Shown: positions 32,240 to 43,344 of the stretch, one piece after another | How positions within the stretch are numbered: position 1 is the stretch's first letter | Layout: each line of letters begins with the position of its first letter | NCBI RefSeq assembly: GCF_019320115.1 | Contig: NC_089582.1 | Location: 117,186,637-117,250,636, forward strand | DNA from: Miscanthus floridulus | Taxonomy: Eukaryota > Streptophyta > Magnoliopsida > Poales > Poaceae | Length of the DNA: 64,000 nucleotides | Reading direction: 5' to 3' | The notes under the pieces: generated by a model | What the model saw: only the letters and a program-made list of their open reading frames with translations | Told to the model about the DNA's origin: nothing | The model's database searches: none | Made by a program: the position numbers and the translations under genes

Positions 32240-34075
32240 TGGTGCTCGGGAAACTATAGGGGCTACGGCCCTACCCTTCGGATTCTCCAATGCCGCCGCC
32301 GCTTACCAGCACGCCCTAAGGGGCAAACTCGCCGACCAGGTCGCCGTCTAGCTCCCGCCGACCATCAACACGCTACACTTAGGCCGGAGCCCCGGGGCGC
32401 ACCTCCAGACCATCTTGGAAGAAACTCTAGGCTCCGAGTCTCAGGGCTCTACGGAGACCCTCACCGAAACCTTCTCCGATCAGTTTCTCCTTCCACCCTT
32501 CCGGGGTGGTACGATCTTCAACATCAGCATCGACATCCCTCCTCAGAACAGCGAAACCGAGGAGGAGCGCGTTGCTCGGGAGAACCAAAACGTCAACCGC
32601 GCGCAACGGTGAGAAAACGAGGCAGCCATCGTTAGGGCCGAGGCTGCTCGGCATAATCGGCTTGACTCTTAAGGAAGACCGCTCCCACTCTACCGCGACC
32701 TCGACAAAGAATTCCTCTGCATCGACGGCCACGACGTCTTCAAGACTCCAAGCGCCAATTTGGCAGTAGCCGCCAACGAGCTCGCCCGTTTCCCTCAAAT
32801 GCCCGAGCTTGCCAAGATCGCCGCCATGCTTAAAGCGGCTCACTATCAGGTCAATGAGATCCATGAGGATCAGAGACCTTCGTGCTCTACAAGCACAATT
32901 CACCGCTCAGCTGCCCCGAGGTCCAATCGCCGCCCAAGTCAAAGCCATTTCACCGACCAATCGCTACCTCTCTAGGGGGGACCCGGGGGCATCGCGACGA
33001 ACACCATCGCTAACATGACCAGGAGGTCGAGCAGGATGCTAGAGTACATCTTAGCAACCTTCGGGATGCGCGGCGGCGTATCGAGCAACGTCGTTTTGGT
33101 CGCCATGAAGATGAAGTACGTCGCCGCCAGGATTACGAAAGGGAGTATGGCAACCCAGACTCAGCCCTCGAGCCTATCCCCGACCACAACACCATAGACT
33201 ACGATGTCAACAACCCTGAGGGGTCTTCGTCTTTCATAAGGGCACTCCAAACGCTTCGATGGCCCCGTGGTGTTAAGATCACCGGGGTCGAGCCCTACGA
33301 AGGAAGAATGAACCCAACTCAGTGGCTGCAGGCTTACGCCACTGCCGCCCGTGCCGCGGGAGGAGACACCAGCGTCATGGCAAATTATCTCCCCGTCATG
33401 CTCACGCCACCCGCCATGAGCTAGTTCACCAGCCTTGCGCCGGACTCCACCGGCTCATGGGAAGAGTTGAAGAAAGTCTTCACCAACAACTATATGGCCA
33501 CGTGTACTCAACCTGGCACGAAGTATGATCTCAGCCGCATCAACCAGAAGCCATCTGAGCTCCTTCATAGCTACATCCGACGTTTCTCCGAGATGAGGAA
33601 CTCTATCCCCAACATCATGGAAGCTGAAGTCATCACCACCTTTATCCGAGGACTCCACCATCGCGAGCTTTGCTCCAAATTCAACCGTAAGCCACCGACC
33701 GGTATCGGTGAAATGATAACTACCGCCAACTAGTACGTCGATGCAGAGGAAGCCGAGGTGCGCTTCAACGAGGACATAGGCACTCAGCGACCACCTCACC
33801 GATACGACGATTGCCCCGACGATAGACGTCACAGCGACCGCCGTCCCGATGATCGCAGCTATCATCTCGATAGCGGCCGTGACCGAACAGGAGGACACAG
33901 GCCTGGCCAAAATCACCGCCATCGCCTAGAACACATCTTTGCCGTTGCTAGTCAACCTCGCGCCAAGCGTAACTACGACGAGCAGTACCAAAAGATCCTC
34001 GACGGCCCATGCCCTCTTCACAAGAATGCCAAACACAAGATGAAGGACTGCATTGGTCTCGCCAGGGAGTTCTAG
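32240..34075 (+). pseudogene. Tat gag pseudogene, unit 1
   Basis: Fragments read GVEPYEGRMNPTQWLQAYA, SWEELKKVFTNNY, LSRINQKPSELLHSYIRRFS and PCPLHKNAKHKMKDC, the gypsy gag capsid domain followed by a zinc-binding region. In-frame stops lie at 32349 (TAG), 32610 (TGA), 33422, 33731 and 34073 (TAG), and there is at least one frameshift between about 32900 and 33250. Nearly all TAG stops sit where a Gln or Trp codon is expected. Confidence 0.8.
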
Positions 34076-37000
34076 GACAAGAGGCTCGATGATGATGCCA
34101 ACGATGGAGCCACAGGTCACCGACCGCCTGGGAACAACAACAACACCTTTCAGGACCATGATAAGGTGGTCGCCACCATCTTTGGGAGCCTCGCCTCCAC
34201 TGAGAGTCGAAGGGAACAGAAGCTTGCCGCCCGACGAGTGCTCGCCGTCGCTTCAGAAGAAACTACCGCCGACCCCAGCTATCGCCCATGGTCCGAGATC
34301 CCCATCACCTTCAGTAGGGCCGACCAATGGGCAGACATACCATATACAGGGCGTTTCCCCCTCGTCCTCAATGCAACTGTCCAGAAGGTGCTCTTCAGAA
34401 AAGTCCTCGTTGATGGTGGCAGTGCTTTGAACCTACTCTTCGTCGGAGCCCTAAGGGAGTTGGGCCTCGCGATATCAGATCTCACACCCTGAGACTCCTC
34501 CATCTGGGGTGTGGTACCTAGAAGGGCATCCAGACCACTTGGAGAGATTACCCTACCAGTTCAGTTTGGTACGGCAAGCAACTACCGCGTCGAGCATATC
34601 AACTTCTACGTCACCGACTTCGACACCGCCTACCACGTCATACTTGGCCGGCTAGCTCTAGCCAAATTCATGGCCATACCACACTACGCATATCTGGTGT
34701 TGAAGATGCCTTCGCCTGCTAGAGTCCTGGCTCTGTGGGCCAACCTATCCGTTGCCTACGCCTACGAGACAGAGAGTCTCGCTCTCACCGAAGCCACCGA
34801 CCTCTCCATCCAGATGGCTAGCGTGGTCGCCAAAGCCAAGACAGTACCCGCCAATGACATGGAGATTCCAGAGCTAGAGCTTTCCTGTGCCTCCGCCAAG
34901 TCCAAGGAAATCAAGGAGGTTGGCCTCGGCCTCGATGATGCCTCCAAGACCATGAAGATTGGGGCTCACCTTGACCCCAAATAGGAAGGCGCGCTCGTCT
35001 CCTTCCTACGTGCCAACGCCGATGTGTTTGCTTGGAAACCTGTAGACATGCCGGGGGTACCAAAGGAGAAGATCGTGCACTCCTTGAATGTCTCGCTGTC
35101 CGCCAAACCGATCAAGCAGAAACTCCACCGATTCACGCCAGACAAGAAAGAGGCTATTAGGATAGAAATAAAACGGCTCTTAGCTACCAGGTTTATAAAA
35201 GAAGTGTATCATCCGGATTGGTTAGCAAACCCTGTTCTTGTTTGAAAAAAGAATAAAGAATGGAGAATGTGTGTTGATTATACTGATCTTAACAAACACT
35301 GCCCTAAAGACCCCTTCGGCTTGCCTCAGATAGACGAGGTTGTAGACTCTACCGCTGGCTGTGAACTACTCTCTTTCCTTGACTGTTACTCCGGCTATCA
35401 TCAGATTTCCCTCAAGGAAGTAGACTAGATAAAGACGTCGTTCATTACACCTTTCGGTGCATACTGCTACAAAACTATGTCATTCGGACTCAAGAACGTC
35501 GGGGCTACCTATCAAAGGGCCATTCAGATGTGCCTCGACCAGCAGATCGGCCGCAACGTCAAAGCCTACATCGATGATGTGGTCATCAAAACCAAGACAG
35601 TCGACAACCTTATCACCAACCTCGAAGAAACCTTCGCCAACCTAAACAAGTACCGATGGAAGCTGAACCCTTCAAAGTGCATCTTTGGAGTTCCATCCGG
35701 TATACTACTAGGCTACATAGTCAGTGCTCGAGGTATCGAGCCTAATCCTGACAAGGTCTCCGCCATCACCAATATGAAACGACCAACATGTGTCAAGGAT
35801 ATACAAAAGCTTACAGGTTGCATGGCTACTTTAATCTGCTTCATATCATGCCTCGGCAAAAAAGGGCTACCTTTCTTCAAGCTCCTCAAGGCCTCCGAGC
35901 ACTTTTCATGGTCGGAGGAGGCAGACTCAGCTTTCGAGCAGCTCAAGTTGTTTTTGACAAAGCCACCGATCATGACAGCGCCAAGGCTAGACGAGACTTT
36001 GCTCATATACATTGCCACCACTTCTCGCGTCGTGAGCACGGCTATCGTCGTCGAACGTGAGGAAGCCGGGCATGCTTACAAGGTGCAATGTCCGGTCTAC
36101 TTTATCAGTGAAGTACTTAATGAGCCAAAAACTCATTATCCTCAGGTACAAAAGCTGTTATACGCAATTTTCATTACGTCGCGCAAGCTCCGACATTACT
36201 TCGAATACTACAAGATCGCCGTGGTCACTGAGTTCCCCTTGGGGGACATTCTTCGCAATAAAGAAGCCAATAGCCGCATCATTAAATGGGCTATTGAGCT
36301 CGGTACCTATTCCATTGAATTCAGAAGTAGACCTACCATTAAGTCACAGGCACTCGCTGACTTTGTCCCTGAATGGACCGAGATCCAAGAGCCCATTGCC
36401 ACTGCTTGTCCCGAACACTAGGTAATGTACTTCGACAACGCCCTTAATATCAATGGTGCTAGTGCGGGCATTCTGTTCATTACGCCGACCAAGGATAAGC
36501 TATGTTATGTTCTTCGAATACACTTCCCGGCCTCCAACAACGCCGCAGAATACGAAGCATGTCTCCATGGTCTTCATATAGCCGTCGCGCTCAGTGTCAA
36601 ACACCTCATGGTGTATGGGGACTTTGCACTGGTTATCAACCAGTGCAACAAAGACTGGTCCTGTTCCAGCGAGAAGATGGACGCTTACTACGCTGAAATC
36701 AGGAAGCTTGAAGGAAAATTCTATGGCATCGAGTATCACCACATGGTACGTGACCAAAATCAACTCGCCAACCAACTATCCAAGCTTGGTTCTTCTCACG
36801 CCATGATTCCGCCGGGGGTTTTCATTCAAGATCTCTTGGCGCCATCCATCAAAGAAGATAAGGAAGTTGAAGAAGTTACCCCTGCCGAGCAGTTGGTACT
36901 TGCGGTACCTTCGCCGGTCGCCGATTGGAGGGATCAATTCATCAAGTACCTCACCAATGCCGAGGTACCCGCGGACAAGACTAAAACTGAATGCCTAGTT

Positions 37001-38162
37001 CGTCGGAGCAAACTTTACGTGTTGGTGGACGGCAGCTTGATGAGGAAAAGTGCCAAGGAAGGGATACTATAGAAGTGCATCACCCAAGAGGAGGGAGTGA
37101 AGTTGCTTCTTGAAATTCACTCTGGTTCCTACGGCAACCATACGACCTCGAGAACATTGGTCGGCAAGGCCTTTCGAGCTAGTTTTTATTGGCCCACAGC
37201 CATCACTGATGTAGAAGATCTCATCCAACATTGTGAAGGATGCCAATTCTTTGTTAAGCAAATACATGTGCCGGCGCAAGAGCTGCAAACCATCCTAGCT
37301 TCCTGGCCCTTTGCATGCTGGGGACTAGACATGATCGGGCCTTTTAAGCCAGCACCAGGTGGTTTTTGGTACGTATATGTCACTATTGACAAGTTCTCCA
37401 AGTGGATTGAATATAAATCGCTCGCCTCAGCTACTACAAAGAAGGAGTTGAGCTCTTTGAAGATATCATCCACATATTTGGTCTACCAAACAGCATCATC
37501 ACCAATCTTGGAACTACGTTTACTGGACATCACTTCTAGGATTTCTGCAAAGACCATTGCATCTCCATCAAATATGTTTCCGTTGCCCATCCAAGAGCCA
37601 ACGGTCAGGTTGAACGGGCGAACGGCATGATCCTTGATGCCCTAAAAAAGCGATTGTATCAGAAAGAAGAAAAGCACCCGGGCAGATGGCTCAAGGAGCT
37701 TCCAGCTGTAGTCTGGGGACTACGTACTCAAGTTAGTCGCAGCACTAGCATAACTCCATATTTTCTGGTCTACGGCTCAGAAGCCATACTACTAGTGGAT
37801 GTTACTTTCCGAGCACCTAGAGTGGAAAACTATGATGAAGAGCAGGCTGAGGCTGTTTGGTCTAAGGACGTCGATAGAGTCAAAGAAGAGCGCCAATCAC
37901 CTATGTCCATATAGCTAAATATCTGGAGGGCTTGCGAAGGTACTACAACCGAAATGTCAAAGGTCGTTCATTCTCTGTCGGTGACCTCATTCTCCGTAGG
38001 AAACAAAGGACTGAAGGTTTGCACAAGCTCTCTTCCCCTTGGGAAGGGCCTTATGTCGTCAAGGAGCTTACTCGACTAGGTTCTTATTGCCTAAGTGACT
38101 TAGAAGGAGTCGATGTTCCCAACTCGTGGCACATCGAACACCTTATACGTTTCTATCCTTGA
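34076..38162 (+). pseudogene. Tat pol pseudogene with dual RNase H, unit 1
   Basis: Read mostly in one frame with stops at 34490 (TGA), 34982, 35243 (TGA), 35426, 36419 and 37070. Protease: VLVDGGSALNLLF. RT: EWRMCVDYTDLNKHCPKDPF, ITPFGAYCYKTMSFGLKN, AYIDDVVIKTK. First RNase H: about 35900-36400. Second, archaeal-like RNase H that defines the Tat clade: 36425-36800 with MYFDNALNINGASAG, NNAAEYEA and VYGDFALVINQ; the first Asp block, usually FDG, here reads FDN. Integrase: CEGCQFF, WGLDMIGPF, VAHPRANGQVERANG; the second catalytic Asp is replaced (ITNLGTTF where DNGT is expected). Two frameshifts fall in integrase, between about 37430 and 37930. The tail SWHIEHLIRFYP ends at 38162. Confidence 0.88.
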
Positions 38163-38323
38163 AACACTACAGATATATACTCTACAAATTTATATTCAAT
38201 AATGTTTTTTGGTCTCCGTAACTTGTCTCCGTTTTGTCTCTATTGTGGATTAACAACCACTTGTGGTCGCCGAGGTATATGCTACTTCATAACGAACTCC
38301 AATATATAATCGCCGTAAGTACA

Positions 38324-38646
38324 CCGAACACGGTTTCTCCAAATCGCCGAACTCATTTTCTCCAAAACGCCGAACTCATTTTCTCCAAAACGCTGAACTC
38401 GTTTTCTCCAAAACGCCAAACACGGTTTCTCCAAAATCGCCGAACTCGTTTCTCAAATTGCCGAACACGATTTTCTCCAAATCGCCGAACACGGTTTCTC
38501 CAAAATCGCCGAACTCATTTCTCCAAATCGTCGAACACGATTTTCTCCCAATCGCCGAACACGATTTCTCCATATCGCCGGACATGATTTCTTCAAATCG
38601 CCAAACTCGATGTCTCCAAATCACAGAGCATGTTTTCCATATAGCG
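38324..38646 (+). repeat. 23-bp minisatellite after pol in the Tat element, unit 1
   Basis: About fourteen imperfect copies of CCGAACACGATTTCTCCAAATCG lie head to tail at 21-24 bp spacing. Open frames on both strands through it are repeat artefacts. Unit 2 copy: 59051-59373. Confidence 0.9.
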
Positions 38647-38719
38647 AAAACATTTTTTGATCGGAGAGCAACATTTTTTCTTTCCTGTTCTCTTCGGAGA
38701 CGACCCAGTCTCCGACTTC

Positions 38720-39110
38720 TCTCTACACGTGCTACGGGCTCCGCGCTCTGCGTTATGGGTGCTCGGCTATGGTCCTTTGGTCACACCTATTTTTCCTACA
38801 TGTCTACGGGCTCCGCGCTCGGCGTTATGGATTATGGGTCAGCCAAGGCTAAGAGTTCAACATAGAATACATTGCTCGGACGCCGCTTGTGTTGCTTTTA
38901 TCTCCAAGTTTGTATAATAGCTACCGACCAGAACACGTTCAACGTTGTTTTTTTATGGAAAAGACTCAGCCACCAATTTTTTCCTACACGTGCCACGGGC
39001 TCTGCGCTCTACGTCATGGGTGGTCGGCTACGGTTCCTGGGTCATGTCTGTTACTCCTACATGTGCACAGGCTCCGCGCTCGACGTTATGGACTATGGGC
39101 TGGCCAAGGC
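38720..39110 (+). repeat. Short repeats built on GGGCTCCGCGCTC, unit 1
   Basis: Segments of the type CTACACGTGCTACGGGCTCCG followed by GCTCTGCGTTATGGGTG recur at about 38728, 38805, 38983 and 39060, that is two longer blocks about 255 bp apart, each with two shorter copies inside. Non-coding. Unit 2 copy: 59447-59837. Confidence 0.7.
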
Positions 39111-39332
39111 CATAGGGACCAGTAGCAGACCAACTGGTCGGACGTTAGTTGAACTACGCATAACCGCGTCAGGTTTGAAACTTCAAAGATTATTTCACCG
39201 AACTATAAGCAAACAACATATATTACATATACAAGCACCTTATGACAAATATTTGATAAGTACTTGTTTTCTTGCGCTATCATGTTTTCTAATACACAGT
39301 CAAGGTTTTACAGATGGTCTTCTATAATCAGA

Positions 39333-40652
39333 TTAATGAGCTCCGCCATCGCCATCCGTCTCGCCAAATAGATCTATGTCGCCAGCCAGCATTTTTGCTG
39401 CATCCTCCACTTCATCCTCCAGCTGCTGGGTCTCCGCGTCGCTCAGCCCTTCTACGAACCCACCCTCTATGGACTGAAGGTCGGTGGTCAAATAATGGGA
39501 CCGAACAACCGCAAGGACATGGGTAGCGACGGTAGTAATGGCATCGCGGTTGAAGGTTTTGAAGTTTTCCCATGCCGCCTAGCACCTCTAGATGACGGTG
39601 TCAGGGTGTTGCCGTCGACCATCATGCTGAGTGGCCATTTTTAGGTCAATGCAGTCAAGCACCGGCTTAATTGCAGCGACTATAGTATTGAAGTTCTCCT
39701 TCTAGACCTTGGCCTCCTGCATCAGCACGTCGAATTGTGCTTTGGCTTTATGACGATAACCTACAAGAGTTACGATGATCCGTTATACGAGGAGCTACTA
39801 CAACAATGATACCGACCAGAAGGAATTCACCTTTTAGCTCCTCAGCAAGTTTGGTCACCCGCTCTGCTTCCTTTGCTTTTTCCTGGCAAAGTTGATCGAT
39901 GGTCTGGCGCATCTAGCCAAGCTTAGCATCTTGCTCTACAAGCACAGCAGTTGTTAACAGAAATGAGGCTATTCAGCAATACTAAAGTACATTTGTTGAT
40001 GTACCATACCTGCTTTCTGTTTGGATACACTGTTGAGCTATTCGCTTTTCCTCTCCAGCTGCTCCAAAGCACATTTTAGTTGGTCAGAGATAGCGGCCAG
40101 CTGCTCGAACTGGCTCCACACTTGCTCGGACGTAGCCGCCAGCTTTTCGGTAAGGACTCCCTTTTGGTATTCTAGGTCCCGCGCATTGGACTCAGCAAGG
40201 TCTCATTCGTGTTGGGCTCGCTGGATATTCTTCTCCGAGAGTTTTCTAACCTCTTTGAGTTTTTTGTTCTCCGCTGCAAGGGGCTCCATTCGCTTTATTA
40301 GCTGGCGGCACTGCTCGACAACTCGAGATATTTCCTGCAACAAATATGATGACATTATTGTTAACCAATGACATTATCGTTTCTCGATACGCCCAAGAAA
40401 TACACTGCCATGTCCTACGAATGGATCTTCACATAAGTAGGATCAGTTTATTGCTTGGCAGTATAAATAAAATTCTAGGAAACATAAAGTAAAGACTTTT
40501 ACCTGAGTGGGTAGATTCTTGCAATTGAAGGGCTTCGTGTACCCTGATAGCCTGAAGGAGGATAGCAGAGCGAATAGCTCGGCAGTTTGCTCTTCGACGT
40601 CGCTCCTGGAAAGTATTTTGGGCCTCTCTCGAGTCCCGTCGGTCTCCCCTTT
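39333..40652 (-). pseudogene. 3' exons of the antisense gene of the Tat element, unit 1 (truncated)
   Basis: Same sequence as 60060-61379. Because unit 1 stops inside the first exon, this copy lacks the start and most of the conserved N-terminal domain, and also the promoter. See the entry at 60060-62145. Confidence 0.7.
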
Positions 40653-41390
40653 GACATCCCCAGTCTGGCGTCGCATCCCCACCCCGCAACCCACGCCGCC
40701 GCCGCGCGCGGCTGCCCTAGCGGCCCGACGCGTCCGCCCTACGGCCCTGCACCCCTGCCTGCCGTGGTGCCGCCCTGCCCTGCCTGCCCCTGCGGCTGCG
40801 CCTGCGGGATCCCCGCCGACCGCTGGCGCCGGCTACCCCGCCACAGCCCAAGCTCGCAAGGCAACTCTCGGTCCGCAGTCCGCACGTCACCACTCACTAG
40901 CGCCCTCCACCCCAAGACGGCTACATCCACTGCCTCCTGCAGTGTAAGTATTTTGCTGACAGATATGATTCAAGATTTGATTCAAGATCTGAATGTATGT
41001 GTCACTTCAATTATTTTTTAGATGTCTCAGCTTGAGGAGGACATTGACCAAGAGATCAGTAATTGGGTTGTGAACTTGTGATTTGTGAATGTGCTGATGT
41101 GTTGGTTATGGTTATTTGGTTGTGACTTATTGATTTCATATGTTGCCATATCATTTATATGCCTTGAAAACAGCCAAAATGCTGCTGATTTTTTCTACCG
41201 TAACCTGTTCAATAATTGGTCGGTTAGTTCGGTTTGGAACCGAGAACCGAACCGAACTAACCAAAATCGAACTTGGTCGGTACCGAGTTTTTTGAAGAAC
41301 CGATCGGTACCGAGTTTCCTGAGAACCGAACTTCTTCAAAAAACAAAGAATCGATCGGTTCGATTCGGTAAAACCAAACGCCCAGGCCTA
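40653..41390 (+). mobile_element. Truncated hAT element at the start of unit 2
   Basis: This is the right part of the hAT element of 19551-20664, cut at the duplication junction. The right TIR ends at 41390 and is followed by CTCCTTAT (41391-41398). The left TIR is missing. It carries six of the one-base indels that distinguish unit 2 from unit 1. Confidence 0.9.
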
Positions 41391-41434
41391 CTCCTTATGA
41401 GTTGGTCATTTGGCTTCTCCAGTCCACCGAGGTA

Positions 41435-41563
41435 CTCCCTCCGTTCCAAATTATAAATCGCTTTAACTTTTTTTAGTACATATAATTTGCTATATATCTA
41501 GGTACATAGCAAAATAGATATATCAAAAAAGTCATAGCGGCTTATAATTTAGAACGGAGGGAG
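41435..41563. mobile_element. Stowaway-type MITE, unit 2
   Basis: Second copy of the element at 20709-20837, with the same TA flanks. Confidence 0.9.
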
Positions 41564-41767
41564 TATCTCTTTGTGTTTGGTAGAACTTTTAACTAGTTTT
41601 GCTTCCATGTATTGTTGTCGAGACCTATTTTTACTAATAGTTTTAAAATATACTTCTTTTCCGTCTAAATTATAAGCTATTTTAATTTTTTTAAAGAGTC
41701 AAATCATCTCAAGTTTGGACAAAACTGTTGTAGACCCCTAGCCCCACACGCAGAGCGCCGCTGCAGG

Positions 41768-42043
41768 CAGGGATGAAAATGGATCGGATACGGACGGATA
41801 TCACCGATATTATATTTGTTTTCATATTTCTGTCTGAATTCGGATTCGAATACGGATAGTGTCAACTATGTCGGATAGGATACGATTGGATATCGACATC
41901 ATAAATATGCGATTTGAGTATTCGGATACGGATACGGTATCAGATGTTGGATATCCGGACTCGGATACGGACAGATCTCAACCCCTCTAAACGGATTCGG
42001 TTTTGAATACGGTCCGAAAATATCTGTACCGTTTTCATCCCTA
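41768..42043. mobile_element. hAT-type MITE, unit 2
   Basis: Second copy of the element at 21042-21317, including the GCTGCAGG duplication on both sides. Confidence 0.8.
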
Positions 42044-42317
42044 GCTGCAGGCCACAGTCCACATGCCGACGAGCGTTGTTGCTCAGTTCAGAAAGAGAGA
42101 GAGGATGGAGGTTGCTTGGGAAATGGGGGAGAGGGATTAGACCTGTTTGGTTGGACTTGAGGCCCAATAAGAGATTATAGACTTAATGACCGTTTTAAGA
42201 GTTTAGAGACCGGAATAACATAGTCATATAAGTTTAAGGATCGCCAATGGATTTTACTCAACTTTTTATGATATGGTACCATATTCTATATTCTCTTTTG
42301 TATTTCTCTCGCCTATA

Positions 42318-42559
42318 CTCCCTCCGTCCTGTAATATAGTGCATTCTTGCATTTAAAATTTGTGATCAAATATAATGTATTCTAGAGAACAAAAACCGGT
42401 TTTGCATTAAATACTTTCCATTTATCAACCAATCACCATTAATCACATTGATGATAGCGTCTGATTAGAAAATAAACCAAGGGTACATACGTCATTTATG
42501 TTCTCTCTTAATTTATATTAAAAAAATCATAAAATGCACTATATTACGGGACAGAGGAG
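42318..42559. mobile_element. Stowaway-like MITE, unit 2
   Basis: Second copy of the element at 21592-21833. Confidence 0.75.
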
Positions 42560-43344
42560 TGACCATATTGCTCTCATCAAGCTCTTTTTTTTTCTTCACA
42601 TCAGCAAAAGTAACGATTAACTTCTCCTCAAGACTATTATTGTGTATTGTGCTTGCTTCGACATGTGGCACGAGTTGTAAAAAAAATACTGTATGATCAA
42701 ACCTAGATGGAACCCCTCACTTTATAAGATAGTAGTAACAAACAGCACGGGGAGCATGCCAAAGTGTATCTTCACGCTGAACGAATCGTCCTACGGATCT
42801 CATCACATCCACTAGAATAATTCCGTCAAATCCCCGAAACGAGGCTTCAGCTATCAACATGGCGTTCTCGCCACGAAGGGCTCGGCCTGGACCAACGCAC
42901 CAACCCAACCGACACGAACACGGCGCTTTGTCACTCAGCACGACGACGTCGACTGGCCACGCAAGGCCAATCATTTGCGTTCATCGCTAAGAGTTAGACC
43001 GACCATCACGGGTCACGGCGCGAAAAAAAAGGATGGTACCCTTTTTCTTTAGCGGAACGAAACTGGCACCCAACAATTATTTGCAGCAAGAAACAGACCC
43101 ATCCATGAATCCATCCATCCAAACGGACATGGCAATGCCGCATGCGGTTCCGGGTTCCCATCAACAGAGTCCAGAACGACCGCCTGCTTTCCTCGCCGGT
43201 GCGCCGTTTGCTGGTGCTGGTGGCGCGCGTCGCGGTTCCGTCGCTTGGGGCTGGGACGACCAGGACAGGGACGACGCCGACTGCCCACGCACCACCATTA
43301 CTACACCAAGCAATCATGTCCCTTTGCGCGCCGCGCTCGCCACG

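Larger units (their letters stand above)
19931..40652. repeat. Unit 1 of a 20.72 kb direct tandem duplication
   Basis: Everything from GACATCCCCAGTCTGG at 19931 to CTCCCCTTT at 40652 recurs in the same order from 40653. The coordinate offset is 20722 at the start, rises to 20726 within about 0.6 kb, becomes 20727 after 22801 and stays constant to the end. Open frames in the rest of the unit have identical translations in both copies. Unit 1 ends inside the Tat element and so lacks its 3' LTR. Confidence 0.95.
31354..40652 (+). mobile_element. Tat-clade Ty3/gypsy element, unit 1 (lacks its 3' end)
   Basis: It begins with a 473-bp LTR (31354-31826), a primer-binding-like site TGGCGTGCTAGGTAGAG at 31829, then gag, protease, RT, RNase H, a second archaeal-like RNase H, and integrase, the Tat-clade order. 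It is cut at the duplication junction 40652/40653, so the 3' LTR is missing from this copy. The coding region is riddled with stops and is dead. Confidence 0.9.
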
